Source of the DNA: Erysipelotrichaceae bacterium
GTDB taxonomy: Bacteria; Bacillota_I; Bacilli_A; Erysipelotrichales; Erysipelotrichaceae
Length of the DNA stretch: 64,000 bases
NCBI GenBank assembly: GCA_017454765.1
Contig: JAFTCJ010000026.1
Location: forward strand, 41,293-105,292
Direction: 5' to 3'
The position numbers were made by a program, and so were the translations under genes. Every line of letters begins with the position of its first letter. Within the stretch, counting starts at the first letter, position 1. Below the pieces are notes generated by a model. That model did no database searches. It was not told the origin of the DNA and worked only from the letters and a program-made list of their open reading frames with translations. This document shows, in pieces, positions 51,234-60,117 of the stretch.

Positions 51234-53025
51234 ACTGGATCGGTTCGAAATCGGCTGCACCGTGCTTGCACAGCGGACAGACGAAGTCATCCGGCAGTTC
51301 ATCACCTTCATAGATGTAGCCGCAGACCTTGCAGACGAAGCCTTTCCTGCCCTGTGTTTCGGGTTTCGGTTTGACGTTCTTCTGATAGTAGGTATAGGTC
51401 ATCGTCTCGACATTGTTGATGACCCTGGCCTCAGTGACCGAACAGATAAACATGCCGTGGGTACCCATATCCTTGTAGTCTTCGACTTTGAGTGAGAAGA
51501 AGGCATTGATATATCTGGGTAAGAAGATCAGTCCGTTGTCGGAACGCAGGATCTCTTTCTCATCCTTGAACTTGTCGGCATTTCTTCCGGACTGGAAACC
51601 GAACTGCTGGAAGATCCTGAACGGTGCTTCCTGATTGAGACAGTTGACGTTCATGATGCCGGTCTGTTTGATGATGTGATGAGAGTAGTTGTCCTTGTTG
51701 ATGGAGACCATGACCCTGAAGGGGTTGTCGGTCAGCTGGACGACGGTGTTGACGATCAGACCGTTGTCTTTCTTGCCGTCATTGGATGTGACGACATAGA
51801 GACCGTAGCCGATGGAGAACAGGGCCTTCATGTCATTCTTGTTGGCCTGTTTCTCATCCCTGGCGACATAATCGATGCACAGAGCCTTGGCCAGTTTTTC
51901 GATCTCTTCCTTGTTCGCATCATTCATGGAAGATCTGATGTGGACCACCGGATCGACAAAGGTCAGGTTCAATGACTTGCTCAACATGTCTTTCATCGTC
52001 TTGGCGGCCAGAGGAGCCCAGGATCCGTTTTCGATGAAGCCGATCTTGCGGTTCTGGAAATTGCGTTCTGTCAGATGATTGATGAATTCTTTCATGAACG
52101 GATAGATGTCCGCATTGTAGGTCGTGGTAGCTAAGACAAGCTTGCTGTAGGAGAAGGCATCGGCGACCGCTTCAGACATGTCACATCTTGCCAGGTCGTA
52201 GACCTTGACTTCCGGTGCATTGCAGGCTTTGAGTTCATCGACGAGTTTGTCAACAGCTGCCTTGGTGTGACCGTAGACGGAGGTGTAGCAGACGACAACA
52301 CCGTCTTTTTCCACGTCATAGCTGGACCAGGTGTTGTAGAGGTTCAGATAATACGGGAGATCCTTGTAGAGGAAGGGTCCGTGTAAAGGCAGGATCATTG
52401 AAATGTTGAGTGTGGAAGCTTTCTTTAAGACGGCCTGGACCTGTCTGCCGTACTTGCCGACGATGCCGATATAGTAGCGTCTGGCTTCATCGACCCAGTC
52501 TTCTTCCACATCCAGGGCACCGAACTTGCCGAAGCCGTCAGCCGAGAACAGCGCTCTTTCATAGCTGTCGTAGGTCATCATGACTTCCGGCCAGTGTACC
52601 ATCGGTGCGGCGACGAAATAAAGCTCGTGTTTTCCCAGATTCAGGGTGTCACCTTCCTTGATGACGATGTGTCTGTCTTCGTACTGCGTGCCGAAGTAGT
52701 TTTCCATCATCGCAAAGGCTTTTTCGGAAGATACGATGATCGCTTTGTCATAGATCTTCATGAAGTTGGCGATGTTGGCGGAATGGTCCGGCTCCATATG
52801 CTGAATGACCAGATAGTCAGGCTGTCTGCCGCCCAGATTGTTCTGGATGTTGTCGAGCCATTCGTGGGTGAAGTGCTGATCGACGGTATCCATGACGGCG
52901 ATTTTGTCATCGAGGATCAGGTAGGAGTTGTAGGACATGCCGTTGGGGACTTTGTACTGTCCTTCAAAAAGGTCAACCTGATGGTCGTTGACACCTATGT
53001 ACTTGATATCATTGGTGATTTCCAT
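51232..53025 (-). CDS. Flavodiiron protein fused to flavin reductase and rubredoxin
   Basis: The 597-residue protein has four parts: a metallo-beta-lactamase-like diiron domain (1-250; HMEPDH at 76-81 supplies iron ligands), a flavodoxin domain (about 255-395; CYTSVYGHTKAA), a flavin-reductase-like domain (about 405-545) and a rubredoxin (562-597; CKVCGY and CPLCKHG). Such proteins reduce O2 or NO to protect anaerobes. Having reductase and rubredoxin in one chain could make the enzyme self-sufficient. The start at 53025 has AAGGAG upstream and a -10 TATAAT at 53053-53048. Confidence 0.88.
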   Translation of the reverse strand: MEITNDIKYIGVNDHQVDLFEGQYKVPNGMSYNSYLILDDKIAVMDTVDQHFTHEWLDNIQNNLGGRQPDYLVIQHMEPDHSANIANFMKIYDKAIIVSSEKAFAMMENYFGTQYEDRHIVIKEGDTLNLGKHELYFVAAPMVHWPEVMMTYDSYERALFSADGFGKFGALDVEEDWVDEARRYYIGIVGKYGRQVQAVLKKASTLNISMILPLHGPFLYKDLPYYLNLYNTWSSYDVEKDGVVVCYTSVYGHTKAAVDKLVDELKACNAPEVKVYDLARCDMSEAVADAFSYSKLVLATTTYNADIYPFMKEFINHLTERNFQNRKIGFIENGSWAPLAAKTMKDMLSKSLNLTFVDPVVHIRSSMNDANKEEIEKLAKALCIDYVARDEKQANKNDMKALFSIGYGLYVVTSNDGKKDNGLIVNTVVQLTDNPFRVMVSINKDNYSHHIIKQTGIMNVNCLNQEAPFRIFQQFGFQSGRNADKFKDEKEILRSDNGLIFLPRYINAFFSLKVEDYKDMGTHGMFICSVTEARVINNVETMTYTYYQKNVKPKPETQGRKGFVCKVCGYIYEGDELPDDFVCPLCKHGAADFEPIQ

Positions 53026-53047
53026 AATAAAAATTCTCCTTGATTTC

Positions 53048-53053
53048 ATTATA
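53048..53053 (-). promoter_or_regulatory. -10 box of the flavodiiron gene
   Basis: TATAAT on the minus strand with TTCCGGAA (a perfect 8-bp palindrome) 8-15 bases before it and no clear -35. The palindrome may be a regulator site. The leader is about 15 nt and includes AAGGAG. Confidence 0.4.
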
Positions 53054-53081
53054 TAGAAGCTTCCGGAAAATTCTGTGAAAA

Positions 53082-53387
53082 CTATAAGATGAATTCCAGG
53101 ATCAGCACGCTGATGCAGCACAAGAGCGTGACTTTGAACAGCCCCTGTTCCTTGTAGGCACCCCAGATGCCGATCAGAAGAGCGATCAGTCCGGCAAGCG
53201 GTTTGGAAGTCGCATCGATGATGGCCGGGAAGGTCATGACCGACAGCGTGACATAGGGGACATAGTAGAGGAAGTCTCTGATGAACCTGCTGCGGATGGG
53301 TCTGCGGATGATGGTCAGCGGCAGGACCCTGATCGCAAAGACGGTCAGTGCCATGACAATGATGTAGATATAGATGTTATTCCTCAT
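53082..53387 (-). CDS. azlD: Branched-chain amino acid exporter small subunit AzlD
   Basis: The 101-residue protein has three to four hydrophobic segments and the AzlD pattern AIRVLPLTIIRRPI, then FLYYVPYVTLSVMTFPAI. With AzlC it exports branched-chain amino acids. It overlaps azlC by 11 bases. Confidence 0.85.
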   Translation of the reverse strand: MRNNIYIYIIVMALTVFAIRVLPLTIIRRPIRSRFIRDFLYYVPYVTLSVMTFPAIIDATSKPLAGLIALLIGIWGAYKEQGLFKVTLLCCISVLILEFIL

Positions 53388-54072
53388 GGCTGCCTCCTTT
53401 CACCGGGAAGGCGATCGCTGCAAAGGATGAGATTGCGAGTGTCAGGATGATCGTGATGACACTGTCGGAGAGCGATGAGAACCTTGAAAGCAGATAACTT
53501 AAAACGAAACTGAGGATGACCAGGACGGCGATCGGTCTGGAAGTCTTTGCGGGCGGGATGATGATCGCCAGAAACATGCCGAACAGGGCAACCGACAAAG
53601 CCGAGACGATCCTGGCGGGAAGGATGTTGCCCATGACGATGCCAAGTGCCGTGCCCAGAGCCCAGCAGGGTGCCGCAAAGGAAATGGCACCGTAGGAGTA
53701 ACAGGGATCGCAATAGGGTTCCTGAGCGATGGTCAGGGCAAAGAATTCGTCCGTCAGATAAAAGCCCAGCAGCAGTCTGTGGATCAGTCCCGTTTCCGGT
53801 GATATTTTCTGCGACAGGGCAAAGGACATCAGGACATAGCGGATGTTGCTGACGATGGAGATCATGATCATTTCGATGTAGGGAACAGCTTCCCTGATGG
53901 CGATGAAAGCGGCATTTTCACCGGCTGAAGCATTGGCCAGAGCAGATGTCAGAAAGCCCTGAAAGGGGTTCAATCCGGCATTGGCGGCAGCAATGCCTAA
54001 AGAAAAAGCGACTGCGAAATACCCCAGTCCGATCGGTATGCCGACTTTCAGTCCGTTTCGGAATGCTTTCAT
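53377..54072 (-). CDS. azlC: Branched-chain amino acid exporter large subunit AzlC
   Basis: The 231-residue membrane protein has about six helices and the family pattern GLKVGIPIGLGYFAVAFSLG, then NASAGENAAF and YLTDEFFAL. It pairs with AzlD. A terminator hairpin lies just upstream, so it has its own promoter or depends on read-through from darA. Confidence 0.88.
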   Translation of the reverse strand: MKAFRNGLKVGIPIGLGYFAVAFSLGIAAANAGLNPFQGFLTSALANASAGENAAFIAIREAVPYIEMIMISIVSNIRYVLMSFALSQKISPETGLIHRLLLGFYLTDEFFALTIAQEPYCDPCYSYGAISFAAPCWALGTALGIVMGNILPARIVSALSVALFGMFLAIIIPPAKTSRPIAVLVILSFVLSYLLSRFSSLSDSVITIILTLAISSFAAIAFPVKGGSHEE

Positions 54073-54076
54073 GGTT

Positions 54077-54106
54077 TTTAAAAAAGAACCAGATCAGTGG
54101 TTCTTA
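54077..54106 (-). terminator. Terminator of darA
   Basis: On the minus strand the stem AAGAACCA/TGGTTCTT (loop CTGATC) is followed by TTTT. It begins at the darA stop and lies just before azlC. Confidence 0.78.
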
Positions 54107-54427
54107 GAGTTTTTTGAATTCTTCAACATTCAGTACGAAGATGGTAGCTCCTCCTACTTCGACTTCGATCGGGTAGGATACCAGAGAGGACATATCCGTC
54201 GATATGGTCGTCGGTACGGCTTCTTTTCTTCTTTGTGATTCGCTGCCGATGATCTCGATGGCTTTTTCGACTTCTCTGTCTTCACAGCCGATCAGCAGTG
54301 TCGTATTGCCGGAAGAAAGGAAACCACCGGTCGTAGCCAGACGTGTCACATGGAAGGATGCTTTGTTCAAAGCGGAGATGCATGCTTTCGTATCATCGGT
54401 TGAGATAATAGCCAGAATCAGTTTCAT
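54104..54427 (-). CDS. darA: Cyclic di-AMP receptor DarA/PstA (YaaQ)
   Basis: The 107-residue protein is a PII-like c-di-AMP receptor. It has MKLILAIISTDD at the start, TRLATTGGFLSSGNTTLLIG (27-46), whose loop contacts the ligand, and a C-terminal GATIFVLNVEEF. In Bacillus it sits near tmk; here it is alone, 19 kb away. AGAGGAGG precedes the ATG, and TAAAAT lies upstream as a -10 box. Confidence 0.92.
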   Translation of the reverse strand: MKLILAIISTDDTKACISALNKASFHVTRLATTGGFLSSGNTTLLIGCEDREVEKAIEIIGSESQRRKEAVPTTISTDMSSLVSYPIEVEVGGATIFVLNVEEFKKL

Positions 54428-54518
54428 TTCTCTGCCTCCTCTTAAACATATTTTATCATTAATTGTTTTTTTTGAAACAAATATCTGCTCCGGCTTTCAG
54501 GGCGCTATGTAATAGTGG

Positions 54519-54524
54519 TACAAT
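54519..54524 (+). promoter_or_regulatory. -10 box of ftsE, near-leaderless arrangement
   Basis: TACAAT ends 8 bases before the ATG of ftsE, leaving a leader of at most 1-2 nt. TTTCAG 18 bp upstream is a weak -35. Confidence 0.45.
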
Positions 54525-54532
54525 GAATAGGT

Positions 54533-55528
54533 ATGATAGAATTCAAGAATGTTTCCAAGAAATACAAAAACGGTACTCATGCGCTGGAGAATGTCACACT
54601 GAAAGTCGAAGACGGTGAGTTCGTATATATCATGGGTCCGACCGGTTCGGGCAAATCGACGCTGATCAAACTGCTGGACGGTGAGGAAGTTCCTACCGGA
54701 GGCAGTGTTATCGTCAACGGTGTCAATGTCGGACGTTTAAGAAAGTCCAAAGTCTATCTTTACCGCCGCAAGATCGGTGTCGTTTTCCAGGACTACCGCT
54801 TATTGCCGGAAAAGACGGTTTTTGAAAATGTTGCCTATGCTCTGGAAGTACTGGATATGCCCAGTTCCAAGATCAAGAAACGTACCAGGGAAGTGCTGAA
54901 ACTGGTCGATCTGGCAGATAAATCCAATGCCAAGCCGCGTGAGCTTTCAGGCGGTCAGCAGCAGCGTGTTGCCATCGCCAGAGCCATCGCCAAAAGGCCT
55001 TCGATCCTGATCGCCGATGAGCCGACCGGAAACCTCGACCCGTCGATGACCGATGAAATGATCACGCTTCTGGAGAAGATCAATCAGGAAGAAAAGACGA
55101 CGCTTCTGGTGGTCACCCATAACGATGTGATGGTCGAATACCATCCGAAACGTACGATCCGTATCGACTGCGGTCATGTGGTCAATGACGGCACACGCAA
55201 CGAAGCGTTCTATAAGCATAATTTCTCGGAAGTAAAACCGGTATCCGAAACAAAAGAAACAGTGAAAGAAGAAACAGCTGTGACAGAAACAGCTGCGCAA
55301 GAAGCTGCAGTGCAGGAAGCTGCAGCGGATGAAGTTCCCGTACAGGAAGCTGTCAGTGAAGAAGTTGCTGTCGAAGAACTTGTACAGCAGACGATGATCC
55401 ATGAAGCGGAAGCCGAGTCTCATGAGGACCATGTCCCGTCAGAGAGCGAAGCACTGGATCAGAAACTGAATGAAGTTGCCATGCAGCAGGAAGCGATCCG
55501 CGAGATCAGGGAAGGAGAACAGGAATGA
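54533..55528 (+). CDS. ftsE: Cell division ABC ATPase FtsE with long acidic tail
   Basis: Residues 1-228 are a normal FtsE: Walker A GPTGSGKS (35-42), LSGGQQQRVAIARA near 141, LIADEPTGNLD near 160. Residues ~235-331 form an extra low-complexity tail rich in Glu, Ala and Val, which is absent from standard FtsE of ~228 residues. FtsE and FtsX activate wall hydrolases during growth and division. It overlaps ftsX by 4 bases. Confidence 0.93.
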   Translation: MIEFKNVSKKYKNGTHALENVTLKVEDGEFVYIMGPTGSGKSTLIKLLDGEEVPTGGSVIVNGVNVGRLRKSKVYLYRRKIGVVFQDYRLLPEKTVFENVAYALEVLDMPSSKIKKRTREVLKLVDLADKSNAKPRELSGGQQQRVAIARAIAKRPSILIADEPTGNLDPSMTDEMITLLEKINQEEKTTLLVVTHNDVMVEYHPKRTIRIDCGHVVNDGTRNEAFYKHNFSEVKPVSETKETVKEETAVTETAAQEAAVQEAAADEVPVQEAVSEEVAVEELVQQTMIHEAEAESHEDHVPSESEALDQKLNEVAMQQEAIREIREGEQE

Positions 55529-56427
55529 TCATTTTCCGTCGTTTCTTCCGTCATCTGAGAGAAGGCATCATCGGCGTCAAGCGCCATTTCGGTATGGCTT
55601 TTTCGGCATCTTCCGCTGTCACGATCACTCTGCTCCTGGTAGGTGTCTTCGGTGTCTTTGCGGTCAATATGGCTTTCCTGACTCAGGAGATCGAACAGTC
55701 GATCTCTCTGGTCGCCTTGATCGATTATGACGTGACCGATCCCGCCAGGATCACGGTCATGAAAAATGACATCACAGTCATGGAAGAAGTCGACCATGTC
55801 ATTTACCGTACAAAGGATGAGGAATTTGATTTCTATAATAAGGAATATCCGGAAATGGTGGAATTCTCTGAATTCTACAGGGAAGACAATCCTTTCCATG
55901 ATGCTTTCCTGATCTATGTCAAGGACGGCATGGATATGTCCAACGTCAGAAACAAGGTCGCCAGGATGGACGGTATTTCTTCCGTTCAGGACGGTGGCAA
56001 CAACACATATACCCTGATCAATATTCTGCATACGATCCGCAATGCCGGAGGCATCCTGATCCTGGCACTGGTCGCCCTGGCAGTCTATCTGATCTACAAT
56101 ACGATCAAGATCACGATCGCAACCAGAAAAGACGAGATCTGGATCATGAGAAATGTCGGTGCCAAAAACAGTTATATCAGAGGACCTTTCCTGGTGGAAG
56201 GCATCATCATTTCCATCTTCGGTTCGATCCTTCCGATCGCACTGATCGTCTATGGTTACTACTGGCTTTATGAAACGACCGGCGGTGTTCTGGCCGGTGT
56301 CATCACGCTTGTCCCAGTGCTGCCTTTCATCATCTATGTCGGTGCTGCCTTGCTGGGGATCGGCTTGTTTGTCGGTTTCATGGGTTCCTATATCTCCGTA
56401 TGCAAGTATCTGAGGTTGACTCGATAA
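55525..56427 (+). CDS. ftsX: Cell division membrane protein FtsX
   Basis: The 300-residue protein has the FtsX plan: a cytoplasmic N-terminus, helix 1 (about 25-48), a large outer domain, and three helices at the C-terminus (about 172-300). MTQEIEQ-like and KDEIWIMRNVGAKNSYIRGPF segments match the family. The outer loop should bind the M23 hydrolase encoded next. It shares one base with that gene. Confidence 0.93.
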   Translation: MIIFRRFFRHLREGIIGVKRHFGMAFSASSAVTITLLLVGVFGVFAVNMAFLTQEIEQSISLVALIDYDVTDPARITVMKNDITVMEEVDHVIYRTKDEEFDFYNKEYPEMVEFSEFYREDNPFHDAFLIYVKDGMDMSNVRNKVARMDGISSVQDGGNNTYTLINILHTIRNAGGILILALVALAVYLIYNTIKITIATRKDEIWIMRNVGAKNSYIRGPFLVEGIIISIFGSILPIALIVYGYYWLYETTGGVLAGVITLVPVLPFIIYVGAALLGIGLFVGFMGSYISVCKYLRLTR

Positions 56428-57800
56428 TGTTCAGGAAACTTTTTAGCATCATTCTGATCGTCTTTATGGTCTTACCGCTGTGCAGTAAGACAAGTTTTAT
56501 TTATGCCGACGAGGATGATTATGACGATTACGAGGATGAAGGGGAAGTATACGAAGAGGAAGAAAAGAGCGATTATGAAAAGTGCGTCTATGACAAGGAC
56601 AGGGATGCCTGCAGAGCCATTGCCAGAAACGCCCAGAATAATCTGAAAGAGATAGAGGATCAGATCGCGGCTGCCAAGAACGACAGGGAAGCGGCTGCCG
56701 CTCTGGCCAACGAATATGCTCAGAAAGCAGAAGCAATGCAAGGTGAGATCGATGATCTGAAGATCAAGATCGATGATCTCAAGATGCGGATCGAGAAACT
56801 GGAGAACCAGATCGCTGAAAACGAGGCGAAAGTCGAAGCACTCAATACCCGTGTCCGCAACCGTATGGCGGAGACACAGAAGACGATGCATTTCAACGGT
56901 TATCTGGAATTCATACTGGGTTCCAAATCATTTACGGATATGCTTTCAAGAGTCTACGGTGTGGAGGCGATCGTCTCCAAGGATAAGTCGGACAGGGAAG
57001 TTCTCTTAGATACGATACAGCAGCTGACCGCCGACAAGATCGAACTGGATGCTTCCAAGAAAGAATTGGATGTAAGTTATGAAGAAATTGTTGCCAAACA
57101 GGCAGCTCTGATCGAAATGCAGGAATTCTACGAGGAAGAGGAACTGCGTATTGCCAATGAACTTGATGAGATGACGGAGGCCAGAGACAATATCTACAAT
57201 ACCTTCGATGATCTGCGTGATGCCCTCAAGGCGACCGGTGTGACGGTGTCTGACGGCTTTGTGGCAGCTGTCCATAATTCCTGGATCTCAGCGACCGTAT
57301 GGAACTACGGTGCAGATCTGGGCGGTGCATGGCACCTGGGCGTCGACTATGCGGCTTCCAGAGGCAGAGAGATCCATGCCCCGGCCGGCGGTGTGGTCAT
57401 CCGTGCCGATGACAGCTGCGGCGATCCCGGCTATCTGGGCAATGCCTGCGGTGCCTGGATCTCAGGCGGAGGCAATCAGGTCTATATGATGTGTGAGGTG
57501 GACGGAAGGATCTACGGTATCATCTTCTTCCATCTGCATGATGTCTATGTTTCTTACGGTGACTATCTCTTGCAGGATGATGTCATCGGAACGGTGGGAT
57601 CTTCCGGTTCATCGACAGGTCCGCACTGTCATATCGAGATGTATTATCTGGGCAGCGGCGAACTGCTGGATTATCTGACGATGGGCTGGAACGCCACGTT
57701 CTCAGTGGGAAGAGGCGCCACAGCCTACTATAACCGCTGCGAAGCCGGCAATTCCGCACCCTGTATCCTGAATCCGGAGCTTTATCTCCCGGCGAATTAG
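56427..57800 (+). CDS. Secreted coiled-coil M23 peptidoglycan hydrolase
   Basis: The 457-residue protein has a signal peptide (about 1-28), an acidic stretch DEDDYDDYEDEGE, a long coiled coil (about 60-265), and a C-terminal LytM domain with HLGVD and HCHIE zinc motifs. This is the EnvC/PcsB-like plan of hydrolases activated by FtsEX, and its position right after ftsX supports that. All zinc ligands seem kept, so unlike EnvC it may cut the wall itself. The start at 56427 avoids a nine-residue extension within ftsX. Confidence 0.88.
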   Translation: MFRKLFSIILIVFMVLPLCSKTSFIYADEDDYDDYEDEGEVYEEEEKSDYEKCVYDKDRDACRAIARNAQNNLKEIEDQIAAAKNDREAAAALANEYAQKAEAMQGEIDDLKIKIDDLKMRIEKLENQIAENEAKVEALNTRVRNRMAETQKTMHFNGYLEFILGSKSFTDMLSRVYGVEAIVSKDKSDREVLLDTIQQLTADKIELDASKKELDVSYEEIVAKQAALIEMQEFYEEEELRIANELDEMTEARDNIYNTFDDLRDALKATGVTVSDGFVAAVHNSWISATVWNYGADLGGAWHLGVDYAASRGREIHAPAGGVVIRADDSCGDPGYLGNACGAWISGGGNQVYMMCEVDGRIYGIIFFHLHDVYVSYGDYLLQDDVIGTVGSSGSSTGPHCHIEMYYLGSGELLDYLTMGWNATFSVGRGATAYYNRCEAGNSAPCILNPELYLPAN

Positions 57801-57807
57801 TATAACG

Positions 57808-59319
57808 ATGGAAAACGAAGAGAAAACAGTATTGTTCGATCTGAAGAGACAGCCTTTAAGATCGGAAAGAGAAGAAAAAAGAAACAGACGCAGAAAGAGA
57901 TTCCTGGTCTTTATGCTGTGCCTGTTCTGTCTTGTTCTGGGCATGCTTCTGGGTGTGCTGTTCTTGAACAGCGCCAGGAATGTCGGATCCACGTCATCTG
58001 CCGCTTCTGTCCCGTTCTCATCTTCACCCTACAATGAGATCCAGCGGATCATGAACCGTTACTGGCTCTATGGCGACCGTTATGAGGACCTGGATAAGGA
58101 GCTGGAGAATAAGGCACTGTATGGCATGACAGCTTTTGATTTCGACCCGTATACGACCTATATGTCGGATGAGGAGATGAATTCTTTCTCCGACAGCATC
58201 AACGGTTCTTATGTGGGGATCGGTGTCGAATATTCCGACATGAACGGCAATGCCCTGATTTTGAGAGTATTCAAGTCTTCTCCGGCGGAGAAAGCCGGTC
58301 TGCAGGCCGGTGACATCATTACCTATATCAACGGTGAACAGGTGGAAGGCATGAGCACGCAGGACATCAAGGACAGAGTCCTCGGTATTGAAGGCACAGC
58401 CGTCACGCTGACGATCGACAGGGGCGGTGAAGTCTTCGATGTCGATGTCATCAGAGGCGTCGTCAATTCGACTGTCTTTGCCTATGCGGAAGATGATTAC
58501 ATCATCATGGAGCTCAACAGTTTCGGTGAGACGACGGCCGATGAATGCAAGAAGTATCTGGATGCCTATCCGGGTTATGACAAGATCATCATCGATCTGC
58601 GCAGCGACTCCGGCGGTTATCAGACAGCCGTCAGGGATATCTGCGGTCTCTTCATAGGACCAAACGAAGTTTATCTGCGTCAGAAGGGGATCGACGGTAC
58701 GGAGAGTGCCGACCGCACACCTTCCGACAGCAAGAAATATTCCTTCAGCAAGATCGTCCTGCTGACATCGGAAGATACGGCATCGGCAGCGGAAGTATTC
58801 GCGATCGTATTGAGAGAACGCTGTGACAATGTGACCATCGTAGGCAAGACGACTTACGGCAAGGGCGTCATTCAGACCAACCGTCTCTTGAGCAACGGTG
58901 GTGCGCTCAAGATCACGACTTATTACTGGTATTCACCTGACGGTGTCTCGATCCATGAAGAGGGTGTTCATCCCGATATCGAGGTCAGCATGCCGGAGAT
59001 CTATTATCAGTATTATTCCGATATGGAAGAGGATGAGGCTTATGCGTATGATTCGATCGGTGAACCGGTCAGGATCGCACAGCTGGCTCTTTCCTATCTG
59101 GATTATGAGGTGGACCGTACAGACGGCTATCTGTCAGAAACGACAGAAGCTGTTTTAAAGCAATATCAGGCAGAAAACAAGCTGGAAGTTAGCGGAATCT
59201 TAGACAGAAATACATTCAGCAGCATCGTTGCCCTGGCAAGAAGAGAGCTTGCCGGCAATCCTGAAAAGGATCCGCAGTTGATCAAGGCAAAGGAGGTCAT
59301 CCATGAAGATCAGCATTAA
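57808..59319 (+). CDS. C-terminal processing protease CtpA, S41 family
   Basis: The 503-residue protease has a basic N-terminus, one membrane helix (about 30-53), a PDZ domain (about 135-225), the S41 core with Ser326 (TASAAE) and Lys352 (YGKG) as the catalytic dyad, and a C-terminal peptidoglycan-binding domain (about 430-485). It acts outside the membrane. It follows the M23 hydrolase by 7 bases, which suggests it may trim or control it. Confidence 0.9.
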   Translation: MENEEKTVLFDLKRQPLRSEREEKRNRRRKRFLVFMLCLFCLVLGMLLGVLFLNSARNVGSTSSAASVPFSSSPYNEIQRIMNRYWLYGDRYEDLDKELENKALYGMTAFDFDPYTTYMSDEEMNSFSDSINGSYVGIGVEYSDMNGNALILRVFKSSPAEKAGLQAGDIITYINGEQVEGMSTQDIKDRVLGIEGTAVTLTIDRGGEVFDVDVIRGVVNSTVFAYAEDDYIIMELNSFGETTADECKKYLDAYPGYDKIIIDLRSDSGGYQTAVRDICGLFIGPNEVYLRQKGIDGTESADRTPSDSKKYSFSKIVLLTSEDTASAAEVFAIVLRERCDNVTIVGKTTYGKGVIQTNRLLSNGGALKITTYYWYSPDGVSIHEEGVHPDIEVSMPEIYYQYYSDMEEDEAYAYDSIGEPVRIAQLALSYLDYEVDRTDGYLSETTEAVLKQYQAENKLEVSGILDRNTFSSIVALARRELAGNPEKDPQLIKAKEVIHEDQH

Positions 59320-59911
59320 TGCCCACAGTTCGATCAGAGTCGAATCGGACAAGATCATCTATTTCGATCCGTTTCAGATCAAAGAAGAAAACCATGATGC
59401 CGATATCATCTTCATTACCCATGATCATTTCGATCATTTCTCGATCGAAGATATCAGAAAGATCGAAAAGGAAGATACAGTCTACGTCATCCCCGACTGC
59501 ATGTACAATCTGATGGGCGGAGAGAATGTGATCACGGTCTTGCCGGGCGATCATTGTCCGGTAGAGGAATATGATGTGGAGGTCATTCCTTCCTATAATA
59601 TCGGCAAGCCTTTCCATCCCAAAGACAAGGGCTATGTCGGCTATATCGTGACTCTGGAAGGCAAGCGGATTTATGTTGCCGGTGACTGCGACAGGAACGA
59701 AGACAATGAAAAGGTGAGATGCGATATCGCTCTGCTGCCGGTGGGCGGCACCTATACGATGGATTACAAAGAGGCAGCAAAGCTTGCCAACATCATCCGT
59801 CCCGAGCTGGTCATCCCGACCCATTACGGGGAAGTGGCCGGTGATCCCAAAGACGGTGAAAGATTCAAAGAACTGGTCGATCAGGATATCACAGTCGAGT
59901 TGAAAATATAG
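59303..59911 (+). CDS. MBL-fold metal-dependent hydrolase
   Basis: The 202-residue protein is a small metallo-beta-lactamase-fold enzyme of the UlaG/UPF0173-like type. It has THDHFDHFS (39-47) as the HxHxDH metal motif, YVAGDCDRNED near 131 and IPTHYGEVAG near 172. The substrate is unknown. It overlaps the protease gene by 17 bases and ends just before the leuS promoter. Confidence 0.8.
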   Translation: MKISINAHSSIRVESDKIIYFDPFQIKEENHDADIIFITHDHFDHFSIEDIRKIEKEDTVYVIPDCMYNLMGGENVITVLPGDHCPVEEYDVEVIPSYNIGKPFHPKDKGYVGYIVTLEGKRIYVAGDCDRNEDNEKVRCDIALLPVGGTYTMDYKEAAKLANIIRPELVIPTHYGEVAGDPKDGERFKELVDQDITVELKI

Positions 59912-59928
59912 TTTAAAAATATTAGTAT
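59900..59928 (+). promoter_or_regulatory. Promoter of the leuS T-box transcript
   Basis: TTGAAA (59900-59905) and TAGTAT (59923-59928) are 17 bp apart. Transcription should start near 59935 and include the T-box leader. The -35 box overlaps the end of the preceding gene. Confidence 0.5.
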
Positions 59929-59934
59929 TAAATA

Positions 59935-60117
59935 GTAATCTTCAGGAGTATTAGTCTTGAATGTCTCAAAGAGAGCTGACGGTGATGCGAGTCAGTGAGA
60001 GGGAAAAGATGAACTCGCCTGATGTGATGATTAATCGTAAGTCTGCGTTAAAGACAGGAAAGCGAAAAATAAAGGTGGTACCGCGCATCCTGCGCCCTTT
60101 GGATCACCTTTTTTATT
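59935..60117 (+). promoter_or_regulatory. T-box riboswitch controlling leuS
   Basis: The leader has the invariant T-box core AAAGGTGGTACCGCG (60071-60085) and a terminator in which AAGGTG (60072-60077) pairs with CACCTT (60105-60110), followed by TTTT. Upstream folds match Stem I (AGAGAGCTGACGGTGATGCG region). The likely specifier is CTC (60014-60016) within GAACTCGCC, a leucine codon. Uncharged tRNA-Leu(GAG) would pair with it and stabilise the antiterminator, turning leuS on. A cognate tRNA gene is at 40553. Confidence 0.9.
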
